Shown: positions 9,260 to 18,034, counted from the stretch's first letter. The stretch is DNA of 20,043 bases from Paramacrobiotus richtersi (GCA_034698045.1 JAQGAU010001296.1:1-20043); one strand, 5' to 3'. Notes: a model not told the origin generated them from the sequence alone. A program made the numbers and translations.

Positions 9260-10380
9260 CACATTCTATCAATTAATTATCCACAAAACTGGATCGTTTA
9301 TCGCGCCACATGGTGTCGGAAGGTACGAATGGTCAAGTCCAACCGATTTCGGGGGCCAGGGACAGCATTACGCAGCAGGGACTACTGCTGTGAGGAGGAA
9401 CTGAAAATGTTCACCGGACGAGGTACCGGATTTAAATCCGAAGCGCTGCAGATGGAAGACTGTGTAAGTAGAGTATGAGAGAAGTGAACTTGGACAAAAC
9501 ACTACGAATACATAATTATCCCACTAATATGACCCTAATATCCACAGGCTTACCACAGTGTTCGCCGCAATCGTCATATCCAAATCAGGGCAGTGCAGAT
9601 CGCAGTACTCGATCGACGTTCCAATGGTGAGTCTGTCATTGCATCCAACAGTGCCGTCAGTCTGTGAGCAACGAAAAGCATGTGAATGCACGTTTCTGTG
9701 CAAGATAGTTCCGCACGATACCTTTTGTCGCAAATCGGCTTGCAGAACGGCAATCTGAAAGAATATCCCGTTACTCTGTGCAGGAAAATTAACAGCGGAG
9801 TGCAGGCATTTTTACCTTCAGATTGTAGCCGACCGGAGCTGTGAAAGTCGAGGAGCAAATATAATTAGCAGAAATCGGGCTAGGGTAACCGGGAGAAACG
9901 AACACCACCGGTACACCCGGAGTCACTTGAGTATTGCCGTTTCCGTTCTGGGGACAGGCTGCACGAAATGACAGTTAACACAGGTACATTTGTGAATGGA
10001 CGGAACATGTGTCGAATTACGTTACCATCAACAACGTGGATACAGTTCGGCACCACCGCATCGGAAACTGGACAATATCCACGAATAGGTACGTGTGCAA
10101 CCGATGCAGTGTATGGACAAGGATTGGGAGGAGGGGGAACAGTAAGCGGGCCGGCCGTTGTAGTAGTGGTTGTTGTGGTCGACGTGGTCGAAGTCGTGGT
10201 TGGTTTGAGGGTTGTCCGCACCGTGGTTGTCCCTACAAAGACGAAGGCGTCATCGCTGAAATTTGCCAGTATCCTGGTTTAATTTACGATAGAATGCGAC
10301 ACATATGTTACGACTTCTGGATCCTGTGACAAAATCCTGAACCACCGAAGCAAAGTAAAAGAGCCAAAAGGGAAAAGATG
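9260..10380 (-). repeat. Duplicated block, copy A (partner 18035-19262)
   Basis: Colinear similarity to 18035-19262 runs from ATCCAC...GGATCG...ATCGCGCCACATGGTGTCGG at one end to GAAGCAAAGT.AAAGAGCCAAAAGG at the other, in the same orientation. Exons and introns are both similar, so this is a DNA-level duplication, not a retrocopy. It carries the five stalk+CUB exons; similarity fades upstream of the stalk exon at about 10380 and 19262. Confidence 0.85.
9368..10255 (-). CDS. CUB-domain secreted protein A, stalk and CUB exons
   Basis: Five exons on the minus strand in consistent phase: 10255-10026, 9958-9816, 9754-9722, 9661-9554 and 9445-9368 (stop TAA), with introns of 67, 61, 60 and 108 nt. 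Exon 1 encodes a Thr-rich mucin-like stalk (TTTSTTSTTTTTTTT), a proline run and a Cys-containing stretch. The remaining exons form a CUB domain of about 115 residues: VVFVSPGYPSPISANYICSS is the first strand region, then CNDRLTIGTSIEYC, then NTV|RFGFKSG and FQFLLTAV as the final strands. CUB domains mediate extracellular protein or carbohydrate binding. The protein ends right after the CUB, without a membrane anchor. The 5' exon is probably 11248-10783, but phases do not allow a direct join, so one more exon may lie between. Confidence 0.78.
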
Positions 10381-10598
10381 CGCAGAGTTGGTTTACGGCG
10401 CACTGCCTAAAAGGTCAGGGCTCAGTAAGATAAACTGTTTCCGTTCGTATTACTTAGAGTTTCACTTTCTGTGCTCTATATCTACCGGCGGTCGACTACA
10501 GCATCAATTCGGCTACTTGGCACACAAGGTAATTTTTGCCACTCGCACTGTATGCACGAGCATTTCTGTCATTGCCGTATACAGATACGTACAAGAAT

Positions 10599-10673
10599 CA
10601 CATATCCGCTTAACACTTACGCATCAGCGCAGCCTGGGCGGCTGCCCAACCGACGGCGCTGATAAGGGTCAAG
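10599..10673 (+). repeat. Dispersed repeat, copy 2 (partner at 1642-1712)
   Basis: Same orientation and core as the copy at 1642: CACAT.TCC..., then GCATCAGCGCAGCCTGGGCG, ACCGACGGCGCTGA and CAAGGTA. It lies in the gap between the signal-peptide exon and the stalk exon of CUB gene A. On the minus strand a GATGC|GTAAGTG donor sits at its left part, so it might overlap a small exon of that gene: a segment starting at about 10675 (GAAAGTACC) would fit both flanking phases. This is speculative. Confidence 0.55.
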
Positions 10674-10782
10674 GTACTTTCCTCACTCAGGGTGGCAGAA
10701 ATACAGATACTTCTGCATACCGCCTGACAAGTTCACACTGAATTCGATTGAAAGCTAGTGAATGACATATTTCTCAGCTTAC

Positions 10783-11248
10783 GCGTTGTCGTGGACCTCG
10801 TTGTCGTCGCATACGCAACGCATCTGCTTCCCGTCGGATCGGTGTAACCCAGTCGGCTGTCGCAAGCGCATTTATTTTCCAGATTACAGCGCGATAAGGG
10901 GTCCTGGCAGCGAGCGCCCGGTGGTGAACAAGGGCACCGCAGATAGGCCAGCAGTGTCTGTCTTGGACAAGAGTCAATAAAAGACTTGATTCGGGCCTCC
11001 TCCGCAGCCACGGCTGCAGCGTCGACGCCGGGAGGGAGCGCCGTGTCGATTGGAGGACGGCCAATAGACTGGGCCAGTGACTGTGATGGAGACGTGGTGG
11101 AATTGACCATGTCCACGGACTGACCGTTCACTGCGAGCGTAATCCAGCTGAACCTTCCCATCGGGATAAGTGGCTCATTTTGACAACTGACCCGTGAAAG
11201 TATAATTAAAAACACTGCCGCTGCACTGGTTCCAGATAGTGCTGCCAT
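10783..11248 (-). CDS. Signal peptide + Cys-rich exon, probable 5' part of CUB gene A
   Basis: The open frame starts at ATG 11248 with a classic signal peptide (MAALSGTSAAAVFLIILS, then RVSCQ at the likely cleavage site). A linker of about 80 residues follows, then a Cys-rich module of EB/EGF-like spacing (CPRQ...RCPCSPPGARC, SRCNLENKCACD, GSRC), then YATTTRSTTTR. A GTAAGC donor follows at 10782, after one base of the next codon. The Thr-rich end continues naturally into the Thr-rich exon at 10255, on the same strand, so I take them as one gene. The stalk exon starts with one leftover base and needs two upstream, so an intermediate exon or a different acceptor is required. The ORF runs on past the donor to 10733, giving a possible 171-residue unspliced product. 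No copy of this exon is seen beside CUB gene B. Confidence 0.65.
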
Positions 11249-11871
11249 TTTGCTAACTGCTAACTGCTGTGGTCAGCTTAACACTTCTGCCAAGCTGAGG
11301 ATACTCTAGTAGGCCGCAGACTGCAGCAAATTTACTTTCGAAATATCCGCCCGAAAGGTAACAAAAGTTACTGAGCAAGAGATCTTTGTCAACAAAGCAA
11401 CGCAACAACTGCCGCGAATAATCCTTTCCCGCAGATCGATTTAATCTTTCTGCTCCGAATGCAAAGCCTAACTAAGCACAAAAAAGCAAAGATTCTGCCC
11501 AGCATATTATTCATATACCACTACGTACTCTTTGCCTCGACCCACTTGTTGACGCTTTAATTGCTACTGTCGGTCGTTCGACACAATCATTGTTACTAGC
11601 ATACTTTTCTAGTCCTCCGTTCCCGTTAATACTCTTCCGCTGTGCCAGTTAATCAGTAATCGAATACTTCCGCACTCGGCACTGGCCTTCATTGTTCTAC
11701 CAATCGGAACAATAAGACATCTCATGCCAAATGTGAACCATCGCACGATAAAGCCTGAAGACTACTCCAACTTGCTGAATAACTGTCACCGGCAAATCAG
11801 TCTGCGGATCATGCGAACTGTTCGTTCAGAGACTTATGCTGATGGCGATGCGGGTATGTAAGTTATGTAAT
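11249..11871. other. No gene recognised; upstream region of the signal-peptide exon
   Basis: It has no long open frame and no recognisable domain on either strand. A short GCTAACTGCTAACTGCTG duplication lies just upstream of the ATG at 11248. The promoter of the minus-strand secreted-protein gene would be expected here, but I see no reliable core motif. Confidence 0.4.
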
Positions 11872-13116
11872 TCAAGCTATTAATTCTTTCTTTGTGACCT
11901 TTTCTTTTGTTCTCATTACTGTGCACATCTCAATCAACTGTGCAATCTTCTCTTCCGGCAGTTCAATTATTTGTAGACATGAGTCCAGGATAAGGCCCAG
12001 AAATTTCACGCGCTGTGTTGGCGAGATGACCTTTTTCCAGTTTACGGGAAATCCCAAGTCTATGAGCAACTGAATTAACCAATTCTGCGCTTCTGCACAC
12101 TTTTTCATGTTCTCTGAAATTATCAGGAAATCGTCGAGATATGGAACAATTACGATGCCTCTTCTCCGTGCAAAGCGGGCAATGGCTGACGAGATTTTGT
12201 GAAATATGGCTGGTCCGCAAGCCAACCCAAAACACAGACAGTTATCAATAAAATAGGACGTCACCCCATCAAGTTTCCATTTAAACCCTTGAAACTGACG
12301 ATGTGGTGGATATACCGGCACCTGACGGTAAGCATTTTTTATGTCGACGATACCGTAAAAGCAAAGCGGTGTGCTCAAAGACACAGCGTCGTCAATGCTG
12401 GCAAACGAGAATTGTTCTGGTACCACAAAAGAATTCAATGAGCTACATGAAGGTTTACTGCAATCTGTTATTGGACGTGGCACTGCTGAATCTTTTTTCG
12501 GAACCGCTCCGATTGAATGAACTCTGACAGGTTTCACTGTCTGCCGCGATATTTTTCCCGACAATAATTCCTCTCGAAAAATATTGTCCAGATGCGGTTT
12601 GTTTTCGGGCGATAACGCACTCAAATAATTAGGACTCTCTGCCGGTAGAATATTTGCATCGTCTGGTACCAGTTTAAAGCCGTGAGCGAAACCGCTTAAC
12701 CAGAATTCTCGATCCGTATCATCTCGTAAATATAATTCCCACTGATGTAAACTTTGTGATAGTGTGCTACATGACAGAACTTCTGGGTCAGCTTTCCAAA
12801 CCGTGCAACAATCCAACATTTTATTTTCGTGATCACAACAATTCAATGCATCCGATCCAGCATTTCCAACAAAAACATTTCGCTCATTGTTAGATTCAGT
12901 TCGATCCCAACAACACACTTCGTCATAACCAGTGGAGAAATCCGTGCAATCGACAGCAACAACATCAAAATTTTTTAACACATGCCGACTAATACCATTG
13001 ACATGAAAATCAGCGATAGGAAAATTAGGATTAATATGATCCGTAAATACGTGGTTACCCAGCGTGACCTTTCTGTTTCGGGGAACTTTAGTTTCCATTT
13101 CGGCCGCCCCGTCCAC
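11872..13116 (-). CDS. DIRS-like reverse transcriptase, 3'-truncated
   Basis: This is an uninterrupted frame of 414 codons, starting MDGAAEMETKVPRN and overlapping the end of the gag frame by 29 bp. The first 170 or so residues are a poorly conserved linker. RT motifs follow: KPVRVHSIGAVPKKDSAV and RPITDCSKP, VDIKNAYRQVPVYPPHRQF with the first catalytic Asp, CFGLACGPAIFHK, PYLDDFLI near residue 325 with the catalytic Asp pair, then VNWKKVISPTQRVKFLGLIL. It converts element RNA to DNA. The frame ends six residues after the conserved TKKE stretch, where a DIRS polyprotein normally runs on into RNase H, so the 3' part was lost by deletion or insertion. Catalytic residues are intact, suggesting a fairly young copy. 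Confidence 0.82.
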   Translation of the reverse strand: MDGAAEMETKVPRNRKVTLGNHVFTDHINPNFPIADFHVNGISRHVLKNFDVVAVDCTDFSTGYDEVCCWDRTESNNERNVFVGNAGSDALNCCDHENKMLDCCTVWKADPEVLSCSTLSQSLHQWELYLRDDTDREFWLSGFAHGFKLVPDDANILPAESPNYLSALSPENKPHLDNIFREELLSGKISRQTVKPVRVHSIGAVPKKDSAVPRPITDCSKPSCSSLNSFVVPEQFSFASIDDAVSLSTPLCFYGIVDIKNAYRQVPVYPPHRQFQGFKWKLDGVTSYFIDNCLCFGLACGPAIFHKISSAIARFARRRGIVIVPYLDDFLIISENMKKCAEAQNWLIQLLIDLGFPVNWKKVISPTQRVKFLGLILDSCLQIIELPEEKIAQLIEMCTVMRTKEKVTKKELIA

Positions 13117-13845
13117 TATTTTCGCGGTTACAATCGCAGTCGTGCCAAGTGTGACCTTTCAGGAAGCAGGTACGGCAGGTGTGCGGATAGTAGCATTCGC
13201 CCTCGCCGTACTGGCAGTTTCCTTCGTTGAACTCCCAGCAACTATACTGCACGGGACGGTTGCTGGTGACCGCCGAGCCACGGCCGTGGTATGGACCACG
13301 GCCGCGCCCGGGAAACCGACGCGGGTATCCTCTCCGGAAATTTCGCTGTCCTCGGTTATTGCCTACAGACAGCAATGTACCGGCATGAAAATGTTGGTGT
13401 ACTAGGTTACCACCCGTACTGAAATCATTCAATGAGCATTGTGTGAACTGAGCAAAGCGACGCAAGCTATCGTCAAACTGTAACACAGCTAATGGCTGGT
13501 AGTCACGACGCTTACTAGAGAGAAACTCTAGATATTCTGCATATTCTTGCAAAGTCTCGGATTGGTCCGGAAAACCGCTTAACTGGCGTACTATCATTTG
13601 TGACCCATTCATAAATTCATCATACGATATATCCAAAGCACCGATCTTTTTATTACTCTCCGCTTGCGCGCGGGAATACACAACGGTATGAGGGCGAGGC
13701 AAATCTCTAGCTGTTTTCGGTAAAGATGCTCTACTCCTTAGCATATCGCGAAAATCAAACTCACCGTGACGCATTGGGCCGGGCGCTCCGGTTGTGGCGC
13801 GGTTCTGGGTGTTGGAGGACCTTCCGGTGGAGGGGATTAGTTCTG
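13088..13845 (-). CDS. DIRS-like gag, C-terminal part with CCCH zinc fingers
   Basis: The frame is open from about 13845; the first ATG is at 13774 (MRHGEFDFRDMLRSR). It holds a helical region (IGALDISYDEFMNGSQMIVR, EYAEYLEFLSS), a Gly/Arg-rich stretch (RGYPRRFPGRGRGPYHGRG) likely to bind nucleic acid, and Cys/His fingers (CWEFNEGNCQYGEGECYYPH followed by TCRTCFLKGHTWHDC). This finger arrangement is typical of gag-like ORF1 proteins of DIRS elements and of Crypton-free YR retroelements. It ends in NSGRGGRNGN 29 bp inside the RT frame. The upstream gag pieces are in other frames, so this copy carries indels or assembly errors. Confidence 0.72.
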
Positions 13846-14302
13846 CTCCTGGGCGACAGTGACCTTTCGTTTCTCCAGCGTGGATTCCTTTGGAATTTCC
13901 AGGATGGACGGTTCGGGCACGTTTTCAGCGACCCAGACGGATATGGATTTTCGATCGCGCAGTGGAATGGTGTTGAGTGGCGGATTCTGCAGGTCGTCGC
14001 TGGTAATGGACATCACATCCTCGTACGTCGTGAAATTCTCCTTCTTCAGGATATCAACGGTCGCCTTACTCCATTTCTCAAGTTTGGCTATGTCGTCAAA
14101 GCTAGGATGAATAGATATATCCCAGTTCTTGGTCAGCTACTTCTTGCTTCTCCTGCTTCTCAATGATGCGCTTTACCAGGTCAGGTTTGTTCCCGCTGAC
14201 AGGGCATTCTTTTCCCCGACAAACGGTAACCAACTCTTCCTTGGTGAGCGCCTGCAGTTCTTCTTCCGTATAAATGCGTTTATCCATGCTGCGATAGTAC
14301 AA
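13837..14302 (-). pseudogene. DIRS-like gag, N-terminal SAP-like and helical parts, frameshifted
   Basis: The first piece (14302-14102) contains IYTEEELQALTKEELVTVC, then NKPDLVKRIIEKQEKQE, the two-helix L.v.eL...gl...G.K..Lv.ri pattern of a SAP DNA-binding motif. About 170 nt in, the reading shifts frame to WDISIHPSFDDIAKLEKWSK, FTTYEDVMSITSDDLQNPPL and KSISVWVAENV, which runs to a stop at 13837. It then shifts again into the finger-bearing frame. Two frameshifts make one continuous gag protein unlikely from this copy. The SAP assignment is by eye and moderate. Confidence 0.6.
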
Positions 14303-14855
14303 AAACGCAGATGACCTTTAGCTCAACTCAAAATTACTCAAATCAACTCAAATTTAGAAGCGATGTTCGGAAAATAATGCGACTCTATTAGATTACGATT
14401 CTGTTCCACGGGTTGGTGGATGTTTACCGTAACCAGATGCACCGAAAGCAGTGTGACGCTAACGTGATTCAGCTTCAACCGAACGTTACAGATTCAGCGA
14501 TCCGACGGGAGCAGGTCACGTTCAGAAAGACATATAACGTTGATGCACCAGTTAGTTGAAACTTGAAAGCCGCTCAACAACATGGTCGCTGCAAGTATTC
14601 CGAACCGGAAACCCCAGCGGCCACGACAGATGTGCTGCACGCTGGTGGTCACATTCGCACGGCGTCCTGGAAGAAGATGGCACGCGGGCGAAGCGAGACA
14701 CGGGTCATGTCTAGATCGTGGGCAATGTTGACGGAGATCCTATCAATCACGGGAAACTGCTTCATCCCCTTGTCCAGCTGTGGTCCCCGCTCAGAGTCGC
14801 TGAAGCCGAAACGTAAGCGGGTGAAAGCGGCGCCTGACGAGGATGAGGATGGTTT
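14303..14855 (+). other. Upstream region of the PWWP gene, possible 5' exon
   Basis: A plus frame (14563-14922) ends in LKPKRKRVKAAPDEDEDG, a basic then acidic stretch that looks like nuclear-protein sequence and could belong to the PWWP gene. A strong GTAAGC donor at 14813 and a CTGCAG acceptor at 14876 would define a 64-nt intron, but the two frames do not join in phase, so I leave it out of the model. The stretch 14303-14400 holds short CTCAA/CAAAT tandem motifs. Confidence 0.35.
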
Positions 14856-15834
14856 ATGTGGCCGCCGAAACTGCAGATCGATGACGCGGTGGATGAGGGC
14901 GAGACGTTGGCCAGTCCGTTAGGGGGTGACGTGGGGGCGCCCGGGGCGGGGGAGGAGTTACCCCGGCCGATGGTGCAGATGTTCAAGGGGCCCAAGCGGC
15001 GCGGCCGGCCCCCGGCGGCGGTGGAGGCGGAGACAGAGGCGGCGGGCGCTGCAGTACCCGAAAAATTACCGGTGAGTGTCGCTGCTTACTGTTAGTAAAA
15101 ATTAGATTATTAATATAATAATTAAAAAATAATTTATCAAATTTAAAAATAATAGTAATAAATAAAATAATAAATAATAAAATATTAAAAATATTAGTAA
15201 AACTGAAAATATAAAATTAAAAAACTTATAATTAGCGTTGTTTGACTGTGTGCGACGTGTCAGGAGCCGAATAAAGCCCGGACGAGGGACGCGGTAATGA
15301 CGCCGTCCGAACCCGAGGCGGATAACTTGCCGAAAGGGCGCTCCGTCGACAGCTGTGTGACGAAGGACGGGCGGACGTTCCACGTGGGCAATGTGGTCTG
15401 GGGCAAGGTAGATCAGAAATTCCAGCTGTTTCGTCTTTAAATAAACCGTTTTTCCGTAGTTGACGGGATATCCATGGTGGCCGGGGAAGATCAACCATAT
15501 CAGTAAGATTTTCTCGCTTTCGCAAATCGCACGGGATGATGAAGGTGTTATGAAGAATAAAAAACTGAATAAAACATTTTGAAAAAATCTAAAAAGTTTA
15601 CAAATAAATAATTAACAATTAAGAAAATATTTAGTCTCCACGACGGAAGGATTTGATTCGGATATGGTGCGACTTTGGAACGATTGCGGTTTGAATGTGG
15701 AGGATTATGGGACTTGTAAATCTGCATTAGAGCGGCTTTCCTGGATTGACCTTTTGGCCAGGGTCAAATTGTCATATCGATCTGTTGAATATATTGTGGA
15801 GATTAATAGCCGTTTTGGCTTGAAAGCTGTTTAG
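14856..15834 (+). CDS. PWWP-domain protein with AT-hook
   Basis: Four exons join in phase: 14856-15071, 15264-15407, 15460-15502 and 15635-15834 (stop TAG). Exon 1 is very GC-rich, encodes an acidic/Gly/Ala-rich region, and contains an AT-hook, GPKRRGRPPAA, which binds the minor groove of AT-rich DNA. Exons 2 and 3 together make the start of a PWWP domain, FHVGNVVWGK|LTGYPWWPGK, the aromatic-cage fold that reads methylated histone H3K36 and DNA. The VVWGK...GYPWWP form is closest in my memory to PWWP2-type proteins; NSD, BRPF or HDGF families are alternatives. Exon 4 (TTEGFDSDMVRLWNDCGLNV... to NSRFGLKAV) fits by phase but does not look like the usual second half of a PWWP, so it may be a novel tail or an alternative terminal exon. 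The start at 14856 is the first in-frame ATG; upstream exons are possible. Confidence 0.8.
15072..15263 (+). other. Extremely AT-rich intron of the PWWP gene
   Basis: This 192-nt intron begins CCG|GTGAGTG and ends CGTGTCAG|GAG. Between about 15100 and 15235 it is nearly all A and T, with ATAATAAATAAAATAATAAA-type runs. The exons on either side are strongly GC-rich. Confidence 0.75.
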
Positions 15835-15945
15835 TTTTGTTTGACCTTAGTTGTTTTTTTTCGAAGGACTGTGTGTATGTTCGTATTGTCGTTCCCATGG
15901 AAAATGTCTTTGCCTGTAGCAGACAGTTTCCGGTTGGCATGGGAC

Positions 15946-15951
15946 AATAAA
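15946..15951 (+). terminator. Polyadenylation signal AATAAA
   Basis: AATAAA lies 112 nt after the PWWP stop codon, in GGGACAATAAACTTTG, followed by a CAACAACAACAAC run. The position is right for the 3' end of that transcript. There is no transcript evidence here. Confidence 0.45.
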
Positions 15952-16389
15952 CTTTGAACAACAACAACAGCATGCACCATATCTTACTAATTACAGTACT
16001 ACCGCGGCAATGATAACCTGTGATGCAGCACAATCTGGTCTCCATAAGCGGAGTCGTAGGCGACGCACAGCGCTGCTGCGGCAATTGGTAAAATAAGAAA
16101 ACTATGATATGTTTATACGCGATATTGAGATGTCAGTTTTTTGAACTGTTTTCTTAACCCGGCAATGTCCACTGTATGAATGAACGGACCGATCATTTCC
16201 AAATGCACACCGTATGCTACACATATCACTTGTATGCTATGTAATTTTTGTGAGAATTTTTAAGCCAGTGGTTCGTTGCAGATTCAACACTGGTGATAAT
16301 TTGCCCTTTAATTTATTTTCATGCGTTGGCTGACATGTTTATTTAACTCATATGCCAATCATACCTGGCATACTGTATGTACGAACAGC
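15952..16389. other. No gene recognised between the PWWP gene and the next block
   Basis: Nothing with domain character was seen. A short minus frame (16084-15803) overlaps the PWWP 3' end and is probably chance. The frame that opens at 16321 may be only the 5' extension of the next possible exon. Confidence 0.35.
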
Positions 16390-17003
16390 GACATCGTCCA
16401 GCCACGCAGCATCACGAAGCTGACCCTGGCTTCTCATCTGCGCTCAGTCAGTGCCGTAGTCGACGGGGTCACGCCGCCCGACGCCCTGATGTGCACGCTG
16501 CTGAGTCCAAGCAGCTGGGGCGACCCGGCGTGCCGTTTCGCCATTACATACCCGCATAACCGGGAGGTTGGCTTGTCGCGTGACGCCCGCCTGCAGGGCA
16601 TCGATCGAACGGCCCGGACCTGTTGGTCAGTGACGACTTCAGCATTAACGTAACCGGGTTAATTCGTCCTCGTACAACTTCCTGCAATTCTGAATACTGC
16701 CAGCAAGGACCGGGTCGGAAACTTTCAGGTGGTGGCACGAGACCGTCGGTTTCGCCACAGGAACGGTCGGTTAAAACACTGTGCTGGGCAGGATAGGAAA
16801 CCTTTAGCCTGGCCAACCTGCAGCTGAACATGAGGATGCCGCTGGTGACATGCGACCTGACCACCGACTGTTCCGGCCTACAGGGAACCATATCGCCGAG
16901 ATCGAGGTATCTGGAAAATGACGCTCCCGCTGATAAACTACTTTACTTAGTAACATTCCCTCCGGAGGTGTTCGCCAAGCAGCGTGTGCGGTGCACTCGT
17001 TAA
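16390..17003 (+). CDS. Unrecognised GC-rich coding-like block
   Basis: Two plus frames show ordinary protein composition. One covers about 16390-16653 (ITKLTLASHLRSVSAVVDGV, then PPDALMCTLLSPSSWGDPAC). The other covers 16611-17003 with one internal TAG at 16794 (PDLLVSDDFSINVTGLIRP; then LQLNMRMPLVTCDLTTDCSG and LLYLVTFPPEVFAKQRV). N-x-T sites, spaced Cys residues and alternating hydrophobics would suit an extracellular domain. Splice signals are ambiguous and I could not build a phased model. Long open frames also exist on the minus strand because of the GC content, so even the strand is not certain. It may be exons of a gene or a decayed one. Confidence 0.3.
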
Positions 17004-17049
17004 CGGATAACACAGCGAGTGACGAACAATTAATTAAGCGTGTATCCTT

Positions 17050-17516
17050 ATGTCTCGACTGGACGTGGACGACCTCTTTGGACTGGAAGGCCGCCGACCG
17101 GCGGCCGGCAATGTCACTGTTGCCAGGGACGAGCAGGAACGCAGGAAGGTGCCGACGGTAGCCGTGGCCTGAGGGCACGGGCGCTGGCAGTCCACGGTCG
17201 CTTACAGGAGCGCATGCCGACCGCGGTACAACGCGGAGGGCGGGTTTGTCAGGCTGACGCGATGCGGGCGCAGCTTGCGCTCGCAACCATCCAAGCAACA
17301 GATAAAAGCTCCGCCTGTTTGACTAACAATAACCCTCCATCAGCACCGGGTACTCCACACAAACATGGAGAATACCAGCCCATTAAAACTCCACCACGCC
17401 ACACAAAGCCGGTACAAGTAACACATATGTATCTCTACGTCACCGGGATGGTCACACTCGTGACGGTGACTCGCGAGATTCTGTACAGTACTTGTTCAAG
17501 CCTTAAAGGCGCATAG
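17050..17516 (+). CDS. Unrecognised two-exon reading
   Basis: An ATG at 17050 begins MSRLDVDDLFGLEGRRPAAG and reaches a CGCAGGAAG|GTGCCG donor at 17148. A 59-nt intron ends CTTACAG at 17207. The next frame (ERMPTAVQRGGRVCQADAMR, then AQLALATIQATDK) continues in phase to a stop at 17516. The first part is acidic then charged and helical; the C-terminal half is less protein-like (Thr, Val and His-rich). I do not know the family. It may be the 3' part of the same gene as the block just upstream. The GTGCCG donor is weak. Confidence 0.3.
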
Positions 17517-18034
17517 CTCCAGTAATAACTCATTGAGTGCTCTAATCCATTCTCATACATCTTGTATGTCACACTTAATCCAAACATGGCAAATCGTCGC
17601 CATAAATCCTGACCTATTTGCCATACTGTATCTGTAGATGCTGCTCCAGTGTGCCGGCATTAGCTAACGATTTGATGGACAAACTTCGAAGAGCCGGTTT
17701 CGGGCGGAATGGTTCGAAAGAGTCCCGGAATCTCGCCGTAGATCACGCGGTACTCTGGTGAATGTATCGGCATGAGATGACCTCGTCCGGCGCAATGGTC
17801 TCGAGAAAGCCGGCCAGCCGACGAATGATACCAGTGTGCATATTCTTTTTTCATTTTAATAATGATCACGTCCATACATGGCATTATAATTATATGCCAG
17901 AACCGCAATAAACATCGAACTGCAGGCAGACTGACAAAACACTACATATTTGCAGTATCTCCTACAATCGTATGAAACATGGCACAACGTATCGGGATGG
18001 AAGATAACATGCGCGGCTAGACTGTAGTCTTTCG
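17517..18034. other. Mostly no gene; one minus-strand degenerate coding-like stretch
   Basis: On the minus strand, about 17850-17660, two adjacent frames give protein-like pieces that would run together after a frameshift: RRLAGFLETIAPDEVISC, then HSPEYRVIYGEIPGLFRTI and PPETGSSKFVHQ. I do not recognise the family; it could be a broken gene or transposon fragment. The rest shows nothing I can support. Confidence 0.3.

Larger units (their letters stand above)
11872..14302 (-). mobile_element. DIRS-like retroelement, truncated
   Basis: On the minus strand, in order: a SAP-like N-terminus (14302-14102), a helical middle region (about 14130-13837), a CCCH zinc-finger gag end (about 13840-13088) and an overlapping reverse-transcriptase ORF (13116-11872). 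This order and the RT sequence type match DIRS/PAT/Ngaro elements. RNase H, the methyltransferase-like domain (where present) and the tyrosine recombinase expected downstream are missing: similarity stops at VTKKEL near 11876. Terminal repeats were not found, so the ends are approximate and the copy cannot move by itself. Confidence 0.75.

Noticed and set aside
9959-10025. Apparent conserved peptide FRPF..V.VLTV.SCSLSP in both CUB copies
   Set aside because: It lies in the 67-nt intron: the frame dies or diverges after it, and splicing GATG|GTAACG...TGCAG restores the CUB frame in both copies. Its similarity reflects recent duplication.
9880-10282. Plus-strand frames rich in Val/Gly opposite the Thr stalk (also 18845-19186)
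   Set aside because: They are the reverse complement of the Thr-codon tract; the minus-strand exon model is phased and conserved in both copies.
14102-14314. Plus-strand Leu/Phe-rich frames over the gag N-terminus
   Set aside because: They are reverse-strand shadows of the Lys/Glu-rich SAP-like gag frame.
15102-15494. Minus-strand frame of 130 codons ending in Leu/Ile/Tyr/Phe-rich sequence
   Set aside because: Its apparent membrane-like end is just the AT-rich intron read backwards; the plus strand carries the PWWP exons.
16544-17298. Long minus-strand open frames of 115 and 164 codons
   Set aside because: They lie opposite the plus-strand block in GC-rich DNA, are Pro/Arg/Ser-rich, and look like shadows of high GC; strand choice remains uncertain.
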